Origin: Phycisphaeraceae bacterium
GTDB taxonomy: Bacteria > Planctomycetota > Phycisphaerae > Phycisphaerales > UBA1924
Length of the DNA stretch: 42,529 nt
Assembly (NCBI GenBank): GCA_007693725.1
Contig: REDD01000161.1
Coordinates: forward strand, 1 to 42,529
Direction: 5' to 3'
Numbering within the stretch: position 1 is the stretch's first letter; each line of letters begins with the position of its first letter. The translations under genes were made by a program, and so were the position numbers. Of this stretch, positions 16,604 to 25,460 are shown one piece after another. The notes below the pieces were generated by a model, which worked only from the letters and a program-made list of their open reading frames with translations, had not been told where the DNA came from and searched no databases.

Positions 16604-17364
16604 TCGGTTTCCTCCTCTTCGCCGGATGACTCAACGAACTTGATCGTGAATCCGGTGGAGACTCGGGCGTTGTGGGAATCGACTGCGGTGACGCGGAGGT
16701 TGATGGAGCCGGTCGCGTCCGCGGGCGGCGTGCCGTAGAACTCGCGGTTGATGGGGTCGAACTTGAGCCAGGCGGGGAGCGGGCTGCCGTCGGTGAGGGT
16801 GGCGGAGTAGGACAGCGACTCGACACCGCCATCGTCGGCGAAGGTTCCGATGTCGAAGCGGAAGCGGAACTCCTGACCGGGCACCGCGGCCTGCTCGGGA
16901 ATGCCCTTCACGACGCGGGGAGCATCATTGTCCGGAGAGCCGCCGACGAGTTCGGGATCAACGACCTCGACGATACGATTCATCGGCACCTTGAAGCCGC
17001 CGCTCAGATTGAGGACGACACCGTCGCGCGTCACGGAGACGGAGTCCACATAGCCGGCGACATCGGCGAGCGATTCGCTCTGCCCGAGGACGAACTTCCC
17101 GATGAGACTGCTGGATGCGGTGATCTCGTTCTGGCGGACCATCTCCGTGAGCCGTTCGCTCATGGCGAGATCCGACTCGATCTGTCGGATGGTGCTGATC
17201 TGGGCCAGAAGGTCTTTGGACTCGTTCGGCGAGAGCGGATCCTGATTCGTCAGTTCCGTGAACATGACACGGATGAAATCCTCACTCTTCATGGAGCTGA
17301 AGGCGTCGGACTTATTGGAGAGCGAGGTGCTTCTTGTCGCGAGGTCGGTGCCGATGGAGGGCAT
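16600..17364 (-). CDS. flgD: Hook-cap/scaffold protein FlgD with C-terminal CADG-type domain
   Basis: The 254-residue protein begins with the conserved FlgD N-region (DFIRVMFTELTNQDPLSPNESKDLLAQISTIRQIE, QDPL at residues 41-44) and the segment SSSLIGKFV. A middle part (100-140) replaces the usual tudor-like fold. From about 152 to 243 it carries a domain with the hallmarks of dystroglycan-type cadherin-like (CADG) modules: FRFDIGTFADDGG, LPAWLKFD, FYGTPPADATGSINLRVTAVDS. Ordinary FlgD ends with a FnIII/tudor hybrid. A clear CADG domain is unusual and may change how the hook cap forms. The start is supported by GGAG 8 bases upstream, and the gene is coupled to the next by a 4-base overlap. Confidence 0.93.
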   Translation of the reverse strand: MPSIGTDLATRSTSLSNKSDAFSSMKSEDFIRVMFTELTNQDPLSPNESKDLLAQISTIRQIESDLAMSERLTEMVRQNEITASSSLIGKFVLGQSESLADVAGYVDSVSVTRDGVVLNLSGGFKVPMNRIVEVVDPELVGGSPDNDAPRVVKGIPEQAAVPGQEFRFRFDIGTFADDGGVESLSYSATLTDGSPLPAWLKFDPINREFYGTPPADATGSINLRVTAVDSHNARVSTGFTIKFVESSGEEEETE

Positions 17365-17388
17365 GGGTCATGCTCCGTGGAGGTGTGG

Positions 17389-18726
17389 CTAGGCAACCGT
17401 CTCGAGCGCAAGTCGGATGCGCTCGAATCGTGTCGTGCTGTCTGTGATTTCGTCGTTGAACTCCGGATCTGCATCCGAGGTTTGCGGGGTCTGCTCCCGC
17501 TTGCCTCGGCTCTCGCCACCACCCGCGTTGGCGCGATCACCGAACGAGCGCGCATCGTCGTTGCGGGCGTTGTGCTGCTGTGATTGGGAGTTGTCGGTGT
17601 TCTGCGACTGGGGCGCGAGCTGCACCCCGATGCGTTCGACGGTGAGCCCCCGTGCTTCCAGCACCGCACGCAGCGACTGGAGATTGCGGTTGAGCATCTC
17701 CTGCGCTTCGGGGCGCACGGCCTCCATCGTCACGGAGACGCTGCCTGCATCGATGCTCATCGCGATGCGGAGCGAACCGAGCGAGGCGGGGTTGAGCAGC
17801 ATCGTGAGGGTGCCGCCCTTCTGATTCAGAACCGCCGCAAGCCCACGAGAAACGCCGGCCGCGAAGGCGGCATCACGCGCGGGAGACTCCGCTCCCGAGT
17901 CGGCGCGCATCGTCAGCGGCGTTGGAGGCGGCTGGGAGCCGGGGTCGTGTCCCGGAGCACCCGGGCGCACACGCGACGATTGCAGCGCGGCATCGAACGC
18001 ACCGGTCGGCTTGGCGACCTCGGCGGAGGTGGATTCCGCCCGCAGGAGGGTGCGTGCGCGGGCCTTCGAGTCGTCCTGGGATGCGGAGTCGTCCGGGGGG
18101 TGCTGGTCGGAGGTCGATCCTGCTTGCATCGCACGGGCATGCTCCGCGGGCGTGCGGTGATCGCCGGATGTGCGGAGCGACTGGGGCTCGCTCTCGGCGG
18201 TGGTTGGGCGAGCAACCTGGGCCTGCTGGCCTGCGGAAGAATCCGCGGATCGGGATGGCCCGCTCTGTGTCTGCACCTTCTGCGATCGCTCGGGCTGGGT
18301 CTTCTCGACGGCGTCCGAAGCCCCCTCCTTGGAGGCGCTGTCACTCGTCTGGCGTTGCTGCTGGGGCACTGGGCGCTGTGCGGATTCGTCCTTGGTCGGT
18401 TTGTCCGATTGTGAGTCGGCCTCGGATCGCGTTCGAGGCGTGTCGGCGCCGACGACGGCGCTCGATCCGGTGTCGGAATCCTCTCTTGAGGTTTCCGCGT
18501 CGGCCTGTTCCTCGGAGGACGGACGATCGGCATCCTCCAGCGCAGGTTCGTGCTCCTTGCGCAGGGATTGCGCGGCATCGTTGCGCGTCTTTGCATCGGG
18601 GGGGGCTGGTGTGGCGTGGTTGACGGCCTTGGCGAAGGGTGCCGCGAAGGATGCCTTCGGCTCGGCGGAGGGACGCTGAGCGTGCTGGAGGGCAAGATTT
18701 GGGGTGATTTGCGGAAGGACAATCAT
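17389..18726 (-). CDS. fliK: Flagellar hook-length control protein FliK
   Basis: This 445-residue protein has a long low-complexity N-terminal part (about 1-280, rich in Ser, Pro, Gln, Asp, Glu), as expected for the ruler segment. A compact C-terminal Flg_hook domain at about 300-385 has GGTLTMLLNPASLGSLRIAM, VSVTMEAVRPEAQEMLNRNL and LRAVLEARGLTVERIGVQL. FliK measures the hook and triggers the FlhB switch. The tail after 390 is Asn/Gln/Arg-rich. The ATG directly follows the stop of the preceding gene. A sigma-54 site lies inside the end of that gene. Confidence 0.93.
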   Translation of the reverse strand: MIVLPQITPNLALQHAQRPSAEPKASFAAPFAKAVNHATPAPPDAKTRNDAAQSLRKEHEPALEDADRPSSEEQADAETSREDSDTGSSAVVGADTPRTRSEADSQSDKPTKDESAQRPVPQQQRQTSDSASKEGASDAVEKTQPERSQKVQTQSGPSRSADSSAGQQAQVARPTTAESEPQSLRTSGDHRTPAEHARAMQAGSTSDQHPPDDSASQDDSKARARTLLRAESTSAEVAKPTGAFDAALQSSRVRPGAPGHDPGSQPPPTPLTMRADSGAESPARDAAFAAGVSRGLAAVLNQKGGTLTMLLNPASLGSLRIAMSIDAGSVSVTMEAVRPEAQEMLNRNLQSLRAVLEARGLTVERIGVQLAPQSQNTDNSQSQQHNARNDDARSFGDRANAGGGESRGKREQTPQTSDADPEFNDEITDSTTRFERIRLALETVA

Positions 18727-19419
18727 TCAGCCGTCTCCGAGCGACCGGGGATCGATCCCCAGTGCCCGGAGGCGTTCAAGCAAATCCGCTGCCAAACGGG
18801 CATCGCGCCCCTCGATGACACCGATGATGCGGGAGGCGGTGCGGGACTTCATCCGGCTCAGGTACATGACCGCCTGATCGATGTCCCCCCCATCGATGAG
18901 CTGCTGGAGGAGATTCGCCGCGGCATCCGGGCGGAGGGTTTCGTAGATGGTGAGTGCCTTGCGGAATTGCTCCGAGCCCTCCATCTCGCGGATCGCCTCA
19001 CGCTGTGCCAGCCACTGATCCCGCTCGGCCTCGAATGCGGCCTGCTCGGCATTGAGTTCGCGGAGCTGACGATCGAGCAGGCGGATGAGGTCTTCGGTCT
19101 CGCGCTGGGTGCGCCGGATGCGGTGATTCACGAGGTCCGCGTGCTCGTCGATGATGAGCATGCGCTGCTCGGCGGTGATCGGCGGCGTGCCGACCTTGGC
19201 CTGCTCGGCCTCCTCACCGGCGAGACGCTCGGCTTCGCGCTCCTCCTTGCGGAGTCGTTCCTCGGTTTCGCTGACCGTCTCAACGAAGATGGAACGGACG
19301 GTCTCGATCCGATCCGAGGAGAGCCGCTCCGTGCCCGCAAGCCACCCGAAAAACATGACCAGCGCGAGCATGTTGGCGAGGGCGAGAGAGGAGATGACCA
19401 ACCAGACCGAACGCATCAT
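18727..19419 (-). CDS. FlbB/MotE-like flagellar protein (MgtE N-domain type)
   Basis: The 230 residues comprise one N-terminal span (about 5-28, SVWLVISSLALANMLALVMFFGW), a long charged coiled coil (about 40-150, ERLRKEEREAERLAGEEAEQ and following) and a C-terminal helical domain (about 155-225) with IYETLRPDAAANLLQQL and AVMYLSRMKSRTASRIIGVI, the pattern of the MgtE N-terminal domain seen in MotE and spirochete FlbB. In known systems these anchor or stabilise stator/collar structures. Its place between fliJ and fliK matches spirochete flbB. It overlaps the fliJ stop by 4 bases. Confidence 0.85.
   Translation of the reverse strand: MMRSVWLVISSLALANMLALVMFFGWLAGTERLSSDRIETVRSIFVETVSETEERLRKEEREAERLAGEEAEQAKVGTPPITAEQRMLIIDEHADLVNHRIRRTQRETEDLIRLLDRQLRELNAEQAAFEAERDQWLAQREAIREMEGSEQFRKALTIYETLRPDAAANLLQQLIDGGDIDQAVMYLSRMKSRTASRIIGVIEGRDARLAADLLERLRALGIDPRSLGDG
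18780..18794 (-). promoter_or_regulatory. Sigma-54 promoter inside flbB/motE-like gene, for fliK
   Basis: The minus strand reads TGGCAGCGGATTTGC (18794-18780), with Y before and T after. It matches TGGCA-N6-TTGC with correct spacing. It lies within the last 70 bases of the preceding gene, in codons using two TTG leucines, which are uncommon in this GC-rich locus. The predicted start is about 42 bases ahead of the fliK ATG. Confidence 0.65.
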
Positions 19420-19949
19420 GGTTCACCTCCGGACGACTGCTGCGGGGCAGGTGCATTGAATGTGCCGATGAGCGAGGAGACGGTGTTGGCGGGCCGGGCG
19501 GCACGCTGGGTGGCGAGTTCATCGGTCTCCCGGTGCTCACGCCGCTTGGCTTCGGTGACCCACTCGCGATATCGGCGTTCCTTCAGAGCTTCCACGGCAC
19601 GCCGGCGCGTGGTGGCTTCGAGGAGCTGGGCGCGTGCTGCTTCGAGCCGCTGGTGAACACCGGCCAGCCGGAGGACTGCCTGCTGCGCCTTGATGTGCAG
19701 CCCCATCGCCGCACCGGCCTGGAGACGGAGCAGGGATGGATCCAGGAGCGTGCGCCCGTTGTCCATCGTGCGGGTCATGGCGGATTGCAGGTTGGTCTTG
19801 CAGTCCTTGATGGAGGATTGATACCCGCGGATCTCCGCCTCGATGACCGCACGATCCTGCTCCGCCCGGGCGACGACCACCTGACGGTCGCGCTCGATGC
19901 GACGCCGGTGTTCGAGGAGAGGATCGAGTGGGAAGCGAAATCGGGGCAT
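19416..19949 (-). CDS. fliJ: Flagellar export protein FliJ
   Basis: This 177-residue protein is predicted to be almost entirely coiled coil, starting PRFRFPLDPLLEHRRRIERD, typical of FliJ (residues F-x-L-x-x-L-L). FliJ is the stalk subunit that connects the FliI ATPase to FlhA. It follows fliI after 53 bases, and the next gene overlaps by 4 bases. Sequence conservation is low in the family, so position and the N-terminal motif carry the call. Confidence 0.88.
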   Translation of the reverse strand: MPRFRFPLDPLLEHRRRIERDRQVVVARAEQDRAVIEAEIRGYQSSIKDCKTNLQSAMTRTMDNGRTLLDPSLLRLQAGAAMGLHIKAQQAVLRLAGVHQRLEAARAQLLEATTRRRAVEALKERRYREWVTEAKRREHRETDELATQRAARPANTVSSLIGTFNAPAPQQSSGGEP

Positions 19950-20002
19950 GGCTTTGTCGTATCAGGAAAGTGAGGTGTTTCAGAAAGGATCGGCGGAGTC
20001 GG

Positions 20003-21367
20003 CTAGCGCGCTCGAGCGGGATTCCGGAGGTTTTTGATCTGCGACTGCTGCCGGGCCTGATGCGGTGTCTGGGCGATGCTCACGAGTGTTTTGATGGTCT
20101 GTTCGAAGGGGGCGGACTCGTCGACGGTCTGATTCAAGAGCGCATCCAGATGGGGCTTCAGGGCGATGGCACGGTCGGCCTCGGGATTGGAGCCGTGCGT
20201 GTACGCGCCGATCTGGAGGAGTTCTTCGATGTCCTTGTACGCGGCGAGGAGACGCTGTGCCTCGCGGCGCGCGCCCTTGTGCTCCTCGGTCGCGATCTCC
20301 TCGGCGAGTCGGGAGACCGAATCGAGAACATCGATGGCGGGGTAGTGGGCTCGCTGCGCCAGATGCCGGGAGAGCATGATGTGGCCGTCGAGGATGCCAC
20401 GCACCGCATCGGCGACGGGCTCGGTCATGTCGTCCCCCTCGACGAGAACGGTGTAGAAGGCGGTGATGGATCCGGTGCCATCGACCGCGCCCGCCCGCTC
20501 AAGGAGGACCGGGAGCGCCGCGAAGACGGACGGGGTGTAGCCGCGAGTGGCGGGCGGCTCCCCCACCGCAAGACCGATCTGACGCTGCGCGTGCGCGAAT
20601 CGCGTCACGGAGTCGAGCATCAGCAGGACATCCTTGCCTCGGTCGCGGAAGTGCTCCGCGATGGCGCAGGCGCCTTGGGCCGCGCGGACCCGCGCAAGGG
20701 GCGATTCATCGGAAGTCGAGACCACAACGACCGAGCGTGCGAGCCCCTCCGCACCGAGGGCGTGCTGGATGAAGTCGCGCACCTCACGCCCGCGCTCGCC
20801 GATCATGGCGATGACATTCACTTCGGAGGCGGCGTTGCGGGCGATCATGGCGAGCAGCGTTGACTTCCCGACACCCGGCCCAGCGAAGAGGCCGAGTCGC
20901 TGACCGCGCCCGATGGGCGTCATCGCATCGATCGCACGGACTCCGGTCGGCAGCGCGGTCCGGATCGGGGAACGGGCCATGGCCCCGATGGGCGGCGGAA
21001 TGATCGGGCGCGGAATGGTGTCGCGGATGGGAGGCCCGGCATCGATGGGCGCGCCGAAGGCGTTGACGACCCGCCCGAGCATGTGATCCGAGACGGGGAT
21101 GGAGGGCGTGGACTCGCGAGCAACGACACGATCGCCGGCACGGATACCGGCCGTGTGGCCGAGGAGCATGACGATGGTCCGCGCCCCGTCGAAGCCCACG
21201 ACCTCCGCGGGCTGGGCGCCATGCGTGGAGTGGACCTCGACGATGGAACCAACCGGCACGGGGAAATCCGCCACCAGGAGCGTCAGGCCGCGGAGCGACA
21301 GCACGGATCCGGAGATGCCTCGCGGCTCGGTGTGGCTGACGCGATGGAACGCTGCGGTAAGTGGCAT
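20003..21367 (-). CDS. fliI: Flagellum-specific ATPase FliI
   Basis: This 454-residue ATPase of the F1-beta-like type III class has Walker A GPGVGKST at 163-170, EVNVIAMIGERGREVRDFI, the Walker B region DVLLMLDSVTRFAHAQRQIGLA, and the C-terminal helical part (EIATEEHKGARREAQRLLAAYKD). It energises unloading of export substrates with FliH and FliJ. ATG at 21367 shares one base with the fliH stop (TGATG); GTG one codon earlier is also possible. Confidence 0.97.
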   Translation of the reverse strand: MPLTAAFHRVSHTEPRGISGSVLSLRGLTLLVADFPVPVGSIVEVHSTHGAQPAEVVGFDGARTIVMLLGHTAGIRAGDRVVARESTPSIPVSDHMLGRVVNAFGAPIDAGPPIRDTIPRPIIPPPIGAMARSPIRTALPTGVRAIDAMTPIGRGQRLGLFAGPGVGKSTLLAMIARNAASEVNVIAMIGERGREVRDFIQHALGAEGLARSVVVVSTSDESPLARVRAAQGACAIAEHFRDRGKDVLLMLDSVTRFAHAQRQIGLAVGEPPATRGYTPSVFAALPVLLERAGAVDGTGSITAFYTVLVEGDDMTEPVADAVRGILDGHIMLSRHLAQRAHYPAIDVLDSVSRLAEEIATEEHKGARREAQRLLAAYKDIEELLQIGAYTHGSNPEADRAIALKPHLDALLNQTVDESAPFEQTIKTLVSIAQTPHQARQQSQIKNLRNPARAR

Positions 21368-22113
21368 CACTGTGTCGGAGCAGAATCGGTGTCGCTGTCT
21401 GGTGGGGTGGCGAGATGCCGCTGGGGGAGGAGCGCCTCGACGAGGCGCGCGATCTGCGTGTCGATGGATGCATCGATGATGCCGTGCTCCGTGCGAATGA
21501 AGACCGAACCGCGCGCCAGAGCGGGATCGTCGTGGAGCTGCGCGTGCGTTGCGTGATGCAGACGCTGGAGGAGCGTCGGCAGCACTTCCTCAGCCGAGGC
21601 GCGATCGTCCGGATGGATGCAGATGATCAGTCGCGTCGGGCGCTGCACGAGTTCGAGTGCGCCTTCGAGCTGGCGCGTAACGAGCGCCTGATCGAGTTCG
21701 ACAACACGACGGGTGACCTTCTCGGCGACGAGGGCCGCGAGGCGAAGCATGTCGGCCCGTGCATCGTGCAGCATGTTCTCACGCGCCTGCTCGAAGCCGT
21801 CGAGCGCCTGCTGCCACGCTTCCAGCATTGTCTTTGCATCCTGCTGCGCCTGCTGCACGGCCTCGGCATGGCCCTCGGATCGCCCCTTTTCGAATCCCTC
21901 GGCGTAGCCCCGTTCTTGTCCGCTTGTATGACCCAGCGCATCCGCATCCGCGATGAGGCGCTCTCGCTCCTGTTTGGCTTCATCAACAATCCGGTTCGCG
22001 CGTGCGATCGCATCGGCCTCCAGCCGCTCGGCTTCGCGCCGGAGGTCTCCCAGGTGAAGAACGACCGCGCTCTGCATGTCGGGACCGTTGGTGGATGACT
22101 TGATGAGCGGCAT
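21367..22113 (-). CDS. fliH: Flagellar assembly protein FliH
   Basis: The 248-residue protein has a central coiled coil (DLRREAERLEADAIARANRIVDEAKQERE), glycine-containing repeats of GxxxG type (GQERGYAEGFEKGRSEGHAEA) and a C-terminal V-ATPase E-like domain (LVAEKVTRRVVELDQALVTRQLEGAL, LIICIHPDD), the standard FliH layout. FliH regulates FliI. I see no good ribosome site at ATG 22113 or at the next in-frame ATG, so the start is less sure. It follows fliG after 32 bases. Confidence 0.92.
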   Translation of the reverse strand: MPLIKSSTNGPDMQSAVVLHLGDLRREAERLEADAIARANRIVDEAKQERERLIADADALGHTSGQERGYAEGFEKGRSEGHAEAVQQAQQDAKTMLEAWQQALDGFEQARENMLHDARADMLRLAALVAEKVTRRVVELDQALVTRQLEGALELVQRPTRLIICIHPDDRASAEEVLPTLLQRLHHATHAQLHDDPALARGSVFIRTEHGIIDASIDTQIARLVEALLPQRHLATPPDSDTDSAPTQ

Positions 22114-22145
22114 GGCGGGGTGTTCAGAAGGTCTCCGGAATCAGA

Positions 22146-23186
22146 TCAGACAATGAGTTCCTCTGCGCCGCCGCGTCCGGCGATGATGATCTCTCCGGCC
22201 TCTTCGAGGCGGCGAACAATATCGACGATGCGCTGCTGGGCGGACTCGACATCCGAGACACGCACCGGACCCATGTACTCCATGTCCTCCTTGATGAGCT
22301 GCGAGGCACGCTCGGACATGTTCGTGAAGATGTGCTCCTGCAACTCCGGCGATGCGGTCTTGAGCGCGAGGGCGAGTTCGTCGTTGTCGACTTCGCGGAG
22401 CACCGCCTGGATGCCCTTGTCGTCGACAAGCTTGATGTCCTCGAAGACGAACATGAGCCGCCGGATCTCTTCGACAAGGTCCGGATCATCCGCTTCGAGA
22501 CCTTCGAGAATCGCCTTCTCGGTGGCGCGATCGGCGAGGTTCAGCACCTCGGCGACGGTGTTCACGCCGCCCGCCTTCTCCATCGACTGCGTGAGCATCG
22601 CGGACAGGCGAGATTCCAGCCCCTTCTCGACCTCGCGGATGACCTCCGGATTCGTCTGCTCCATGTTGGCGATGCGCTTGATCACCTCGATCTGCTTCTG
22701 CATCGGCAGACCCGCGAGGATCTCGGCGGCCTTGTGATGATTCAGGTGGCAGACGATCAGCGCGATGGTCTGCGGGTGCTCATCCTGAATGAAGGTCAAG
22801 AGATTCTCCGCCTCGGCCTTCTGGAGGAACGAGAAGGGCGCACGCGTCACCTGCGTCTGGATCTGCGAGAGGATACGGTCTGCAACGGACGGATCGAGCG
22901 CTTCACGCAGGAGATTCTTCGCGAAGTCGAGATTGCCCTCGTTGTCGGCATGGAAGGCCACGGAGAGGCCGTAGAACTCCTCGACCACTTCCATCCGGAG
23001 CTTCTCGGGAACGATGCCGAGCTGCGCGATCTCCCGCGTCAGCTCCTCGACCTGCTCGCCGGACATGTGCTTGAGAATCTTCGCGGAAGCTGCGTGATCC
23101 AGCGAAACGAACAGGATGGCCGACTTCGTGAGGCCGTCGAGCTCGCTTGCGGAGGTTGGGAGTTTTTCACCGGGCTTACGCGGCAT
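22146..23186 (-). CDS. fliG: Flagellar motor switch protein FliG
   Basis: The 346-residue protein has the three FliG domains. The N domain (LTKSAILFVSLDHAASAKILKHM) attaches to FliF. The middle domain has the EHPQT motif at 136-140 followed by IALIVCHL. The C-terminal torque domain has the charged helix DDPDLVEEIRRLMFVFEDIKLVDDKGIQAVLREVDNDELALALK, with the Arg/Asp residues that interact with MotA in known motors. It follows fliF after 25 bases. Confidence 0.97.
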   Translation of the reverse strand: MPRKPGEKLPTSASELDGLTKSAILFVSLDHAASAKILKHMSGEQVEELTREIAQLGIVPEKLRMEVVEEFYGLSVAFHADNEGNLDFAKNLLREALDPSVADRILSQIQTQVTRAPFSFLQKAEAENLLTFIQDEHPQTIALIVCHLNHHKAAEILAGLPMQKQIEVIKRIANMEQTNPEVIREVEKGLESRLSAMLTQSMEKAGGVNTVAEVLNLADRATEKAILEGLEADDPDLVEEIRRLMFVFEDIKLVDDKGIQAVLREVDNDELALALKTASPELQEHIFTNMSERASQLIKEDMEYMGPVRVSDVESAQQRIVDIVRRLEEAGEIIIAGRGGAEELIV

Positions 23187-23211
23187 GATCGATTCCGTTC
23201 CCCGGTGGGTC

Positions 23212-24930
23212 TTAGTTCTGAGCCATCATCCAGCGCGAGACCAGGCGTGCCGCATCATCGGGGTGCTCGTTGACCATGTTGGCCACCTGCTCCAACACCT
23301 TGCGTTGCCGCAGAGCATCCTCGCTCAACTCGATGCCCGCGAGTGCGGAGTCCGCGGCATCCGCCTCGCCGATCACGCCCTCATCCTTCTCAAGCGTGGG
23401 CGGGATGCCGACGAGTTCGGCCGCACTCGGCAACTCCTCGCGCTTGTTGGCTTTGACGGCGGTGAACACGACCAACCCCAAGGCGAGCACCGCGAGCGCC
23501 CCCAGCGCCACGGTCTTCACGACCTCAGAGAGGTCCGCAGTGGTGGTCCCGAAACCGAGAATGCTGCCGGGCCCGGTCCCCGCCGCGTTCGGGCCCATGC
23601 CGGGGGGATAGATGTCGAATGATGTCGGGATCATCGAAACGACGACTTCGCCCGGGTGCGTCCCATCGAACCCCGTGGTATCGACGATCCTGCGCACATC
23701 GTTCTCGATCCGCGTCAACTCATCATCAACGATCGGGTGCAGCAACTCGTCCGATGGGTCCGCCGGAGTTGCATCATCCTCGGCCTGACCGGAGCGGGCA
23801 CGCTGCTGCTTCCAGATCTCGACGAAGTACGAACGAGGGATGTTCACCACGGCGTTGATTTTCGTCGGATGGCCGCCGGGGTTCGTCTCGCTCTCCACAC
23901 GCTCGCCGAAGCGATTCTCGAATGTCGTATCGTTCTGCGTTTCCGTGCTCGTCATCCCCCCACCGCCCCCGGAGGCGACATCGGCTCCGGTGTTGGGGCG
24001 TACGCCCGGCTCACCCGCGGTACGCGACTCGCGGTCCTGTCGCTCCGTGATGCGCTCCATGGACACCATCGAGGTCGAACCCTGCCCCTCCGGCAGCACC
24101 GTGCGGGTCTGCGACTGACGAAGCGATGCATCGACCGCGGCCTGCACCGTCACGATCACACCGGGGATGTAGCGGAGCATGTCGGCGATCTGCTCCTGCT
24201 TGCGCTGCTCGATGTGCGAGACCAACTCCTGCGTGGTGGTCGCCGTGATCTGCCCGTCTTGGCGCGGCCGGTGCTGCCGCCCCGTCGTGCCGTCAACGAT
24301 GCGTATCCGCTCGGGCAGGAGTCCGGCGCGGGAACCCGCGACCAGACTCGCGATGGCATCGACCATCTGCTGGGAGAGCCCCGACTCCGTGATGAGATTG
24401 ACCGCCGCGGTCGGCTGGCGCGCCGGAGTGCCCAGCGACACCCGATCCGGAACATCGATGACGACCTGCGCCGAGCGCACGCCGGGCCAGAGCGAGATCA
24501 TCGCGCCGATCTCGTTCTGGAGAGCGATGATCTCGAGCTGTCGATTCTGCTGGTAGGACTTGGTCCACGACTGGCGATCGATGACATTGTTGAAGAGCAG
24601 ACGGGTATCCGACGGCAGTGTGCCCGGCTGACGGGCCATCTGCGCCAGGATCCGCTGGCGTGAACCCACCGGCACCATCACCGTACCGGAGGAATCGGTG
24701 CGGTAGACCAACCCCTGCTGATCGAGGTACGACGCGGCACGCTGCTGATCTTCCGGGCTGTACCCGGCGTCGAGCAGCGGCACGACCGCCGGCTTCGCGG
24801 TGTACTGCTGAACCACGAACAGCGTCATCAGCAGAACCACGACGACCGATGCGACAAGCAGACGCTGGCTCGTGGTGAGCTGCGCCAGGGCGCCCCGGAT
24901 CGTTTCCAGCGTCTTGCGCAGACGCTCCAT
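23212..24930 (-). CDS. fliF: Flagellar MS-ring protein FliF
   Basis: This 572-residue protein has two membrane spans (about 25-42 and 467-487) flanking a large periplasmic region with the ring-building motifs. These are seen in VPLLDAGYSPEDQQRAASYL (RBM1), the YscJ-like LEIIALQNEIGAMISLWPGVRSAQVVID (RBM2), and RBM3 with ITATTTQELVSHIEQRKQEQIADMLRYIPG. The short C-terminal cytoplasmic tail ending DAARLVSRWMMAQN is the FliG-binding segment. It is preceded by a 161-base gap after fliE that carries repeated motifs. Confidence 0.97.
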   Translation of the reverse strand: MERLRKTLETIRGALAQLTTSQRLLVASVVVVLLMTLFVVQQYTAKPAVVPLLDAGYSPEDQQRAASYLDQQGLVYRTDSSGTVMVPVGSRQRILAQMARQPGTLPSDTRLLFNNVIDRQSWTKSYQQNRQLEIIALQNEIGAMISLWPGVRSAQVVIDVPDRVSLGTPARQPTAAVNLITESGLSQQMVDAIASLVAGSRAGLLPERIRIVDGTTGRQHRPRQDGQITATTTQELVSHIEQRKQEQIADMLRYIPGVIVTVQAAVDASLRQSQTRTVLPEGQGSTSMVSMERITERQDRESRTAGEPGVRPNTGADVASGGGGGMTSTETQNDTTFENRFGERVESETNPGGHPTKINAVVNIPRSYFVEIWKQQRARSGQAEDDATPADPSDELLHPIVDDELTRIENDVRRIVDTTGFDGTHPGEVVVSMIPTSFDIYPPGMGPNAAGTGPGSILGFGTTTADLSEVVKTVALGALAVLALGLVVFTAVKANKREELPSAAELVGIPPTLEKDEGVIGEADAADSALAGIELSEDALRQRKVLEQVANMVNEHPDDAARLVSRWMMAQN

Positions 24931-24980
24931 GCTCGGCCTCCATGCCTCATCTCAGCGCGATCCTCACGCGGAGCGCGCGG

Positions 24981-25063
24981 ATGACGCGCTGATTGTGACT
25001 TTCGGCACTGTCGGAGATTGCGCTTGAATGACGCGCGATTTCTGCGCTAGAGACGCGCAGATT
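24981..25063. repeat. Three imperfect ATGACGCGC-GATT repeats between fliE and fliF
   Basis: Plus-strand copies begin at 24981 (ATGACGCGCTGATT), 25028 (ATGACGCGCGATTT) and about 25049 (GAGACGCGCAGATT). The minus-strand consensus is AATCnGCGCGTCAT. Starts are spaced 47 and about 22 bases apart. They fill the 161-base fliE-fliF gap and could be binding sites for a regulator. No promoter matching the sigma-54 or sigma-28 patterns was found in this gap. Confidence 0.5.
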
Positions 25064-25091
25064 CTGCCGTTCACCTTCATCGCGACGAGCA

Positions 25092-25418
25092 TCAGACCCG
25101 GATCTGCTTCACCTCGTCGTACGCATCCATCATCTTGTTGCGGAGGGCCTGAATGGTCCGGAACGCGAGATCGGCCTTCTGCGTCGCCAGCAGAACCGTC
25201 TCGACATCATCACGCCGACCGGACTGGAGATCCTCGATCGCCTGCGTGGCGTCCTGCTGCAACTGGTTGACCGAACGGAGGTTATCCATCAACAACTGCT
25301 TGAACGACGGCGCGTTCGGATCGGACGCCGCCGGACTGCTCGGCCTCGCCCCCGGCCCCTGCAACGGGTTGATGGGCGTGTTTCCGCCGGCATTGATCAG
25401 TCCGAGTGGGTCCGCCAT
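25092..25418 (-). CDS. fliE: Flagellar MS ring-rod junction protein FliE
   Basis: At 108 residues it has the standard length. It has a Pro/Gly-rich first 35 residues and the conserved C-terminal helices: SFKQLLMDNLRSVNQLQQDATQAI, then RDDVETVLLATQKADLAFRTIQALRNKMMDAYDEV. FliE joins the MS ring to the proximal rod and is an early export substrate. It follows flgC after 42 bases, with a strong sigma-54 site in the end of flgC. Confidence 0.96.
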   Translation of the reverse strand: MADPLGLINAGGNTPINPLQGPGARPSSPAASDPNAPSFKQLLMDNLRSVNQLQQDATQAIEDLQSGRRDDVETVLLATQKADLAFRTIQALRNKMMDAYDEVKQIRV

Positions 25419-25460
25419 GAGAGTGCCCGATCAGTCCTTCAGGAACCGAGAAGTCATTGA

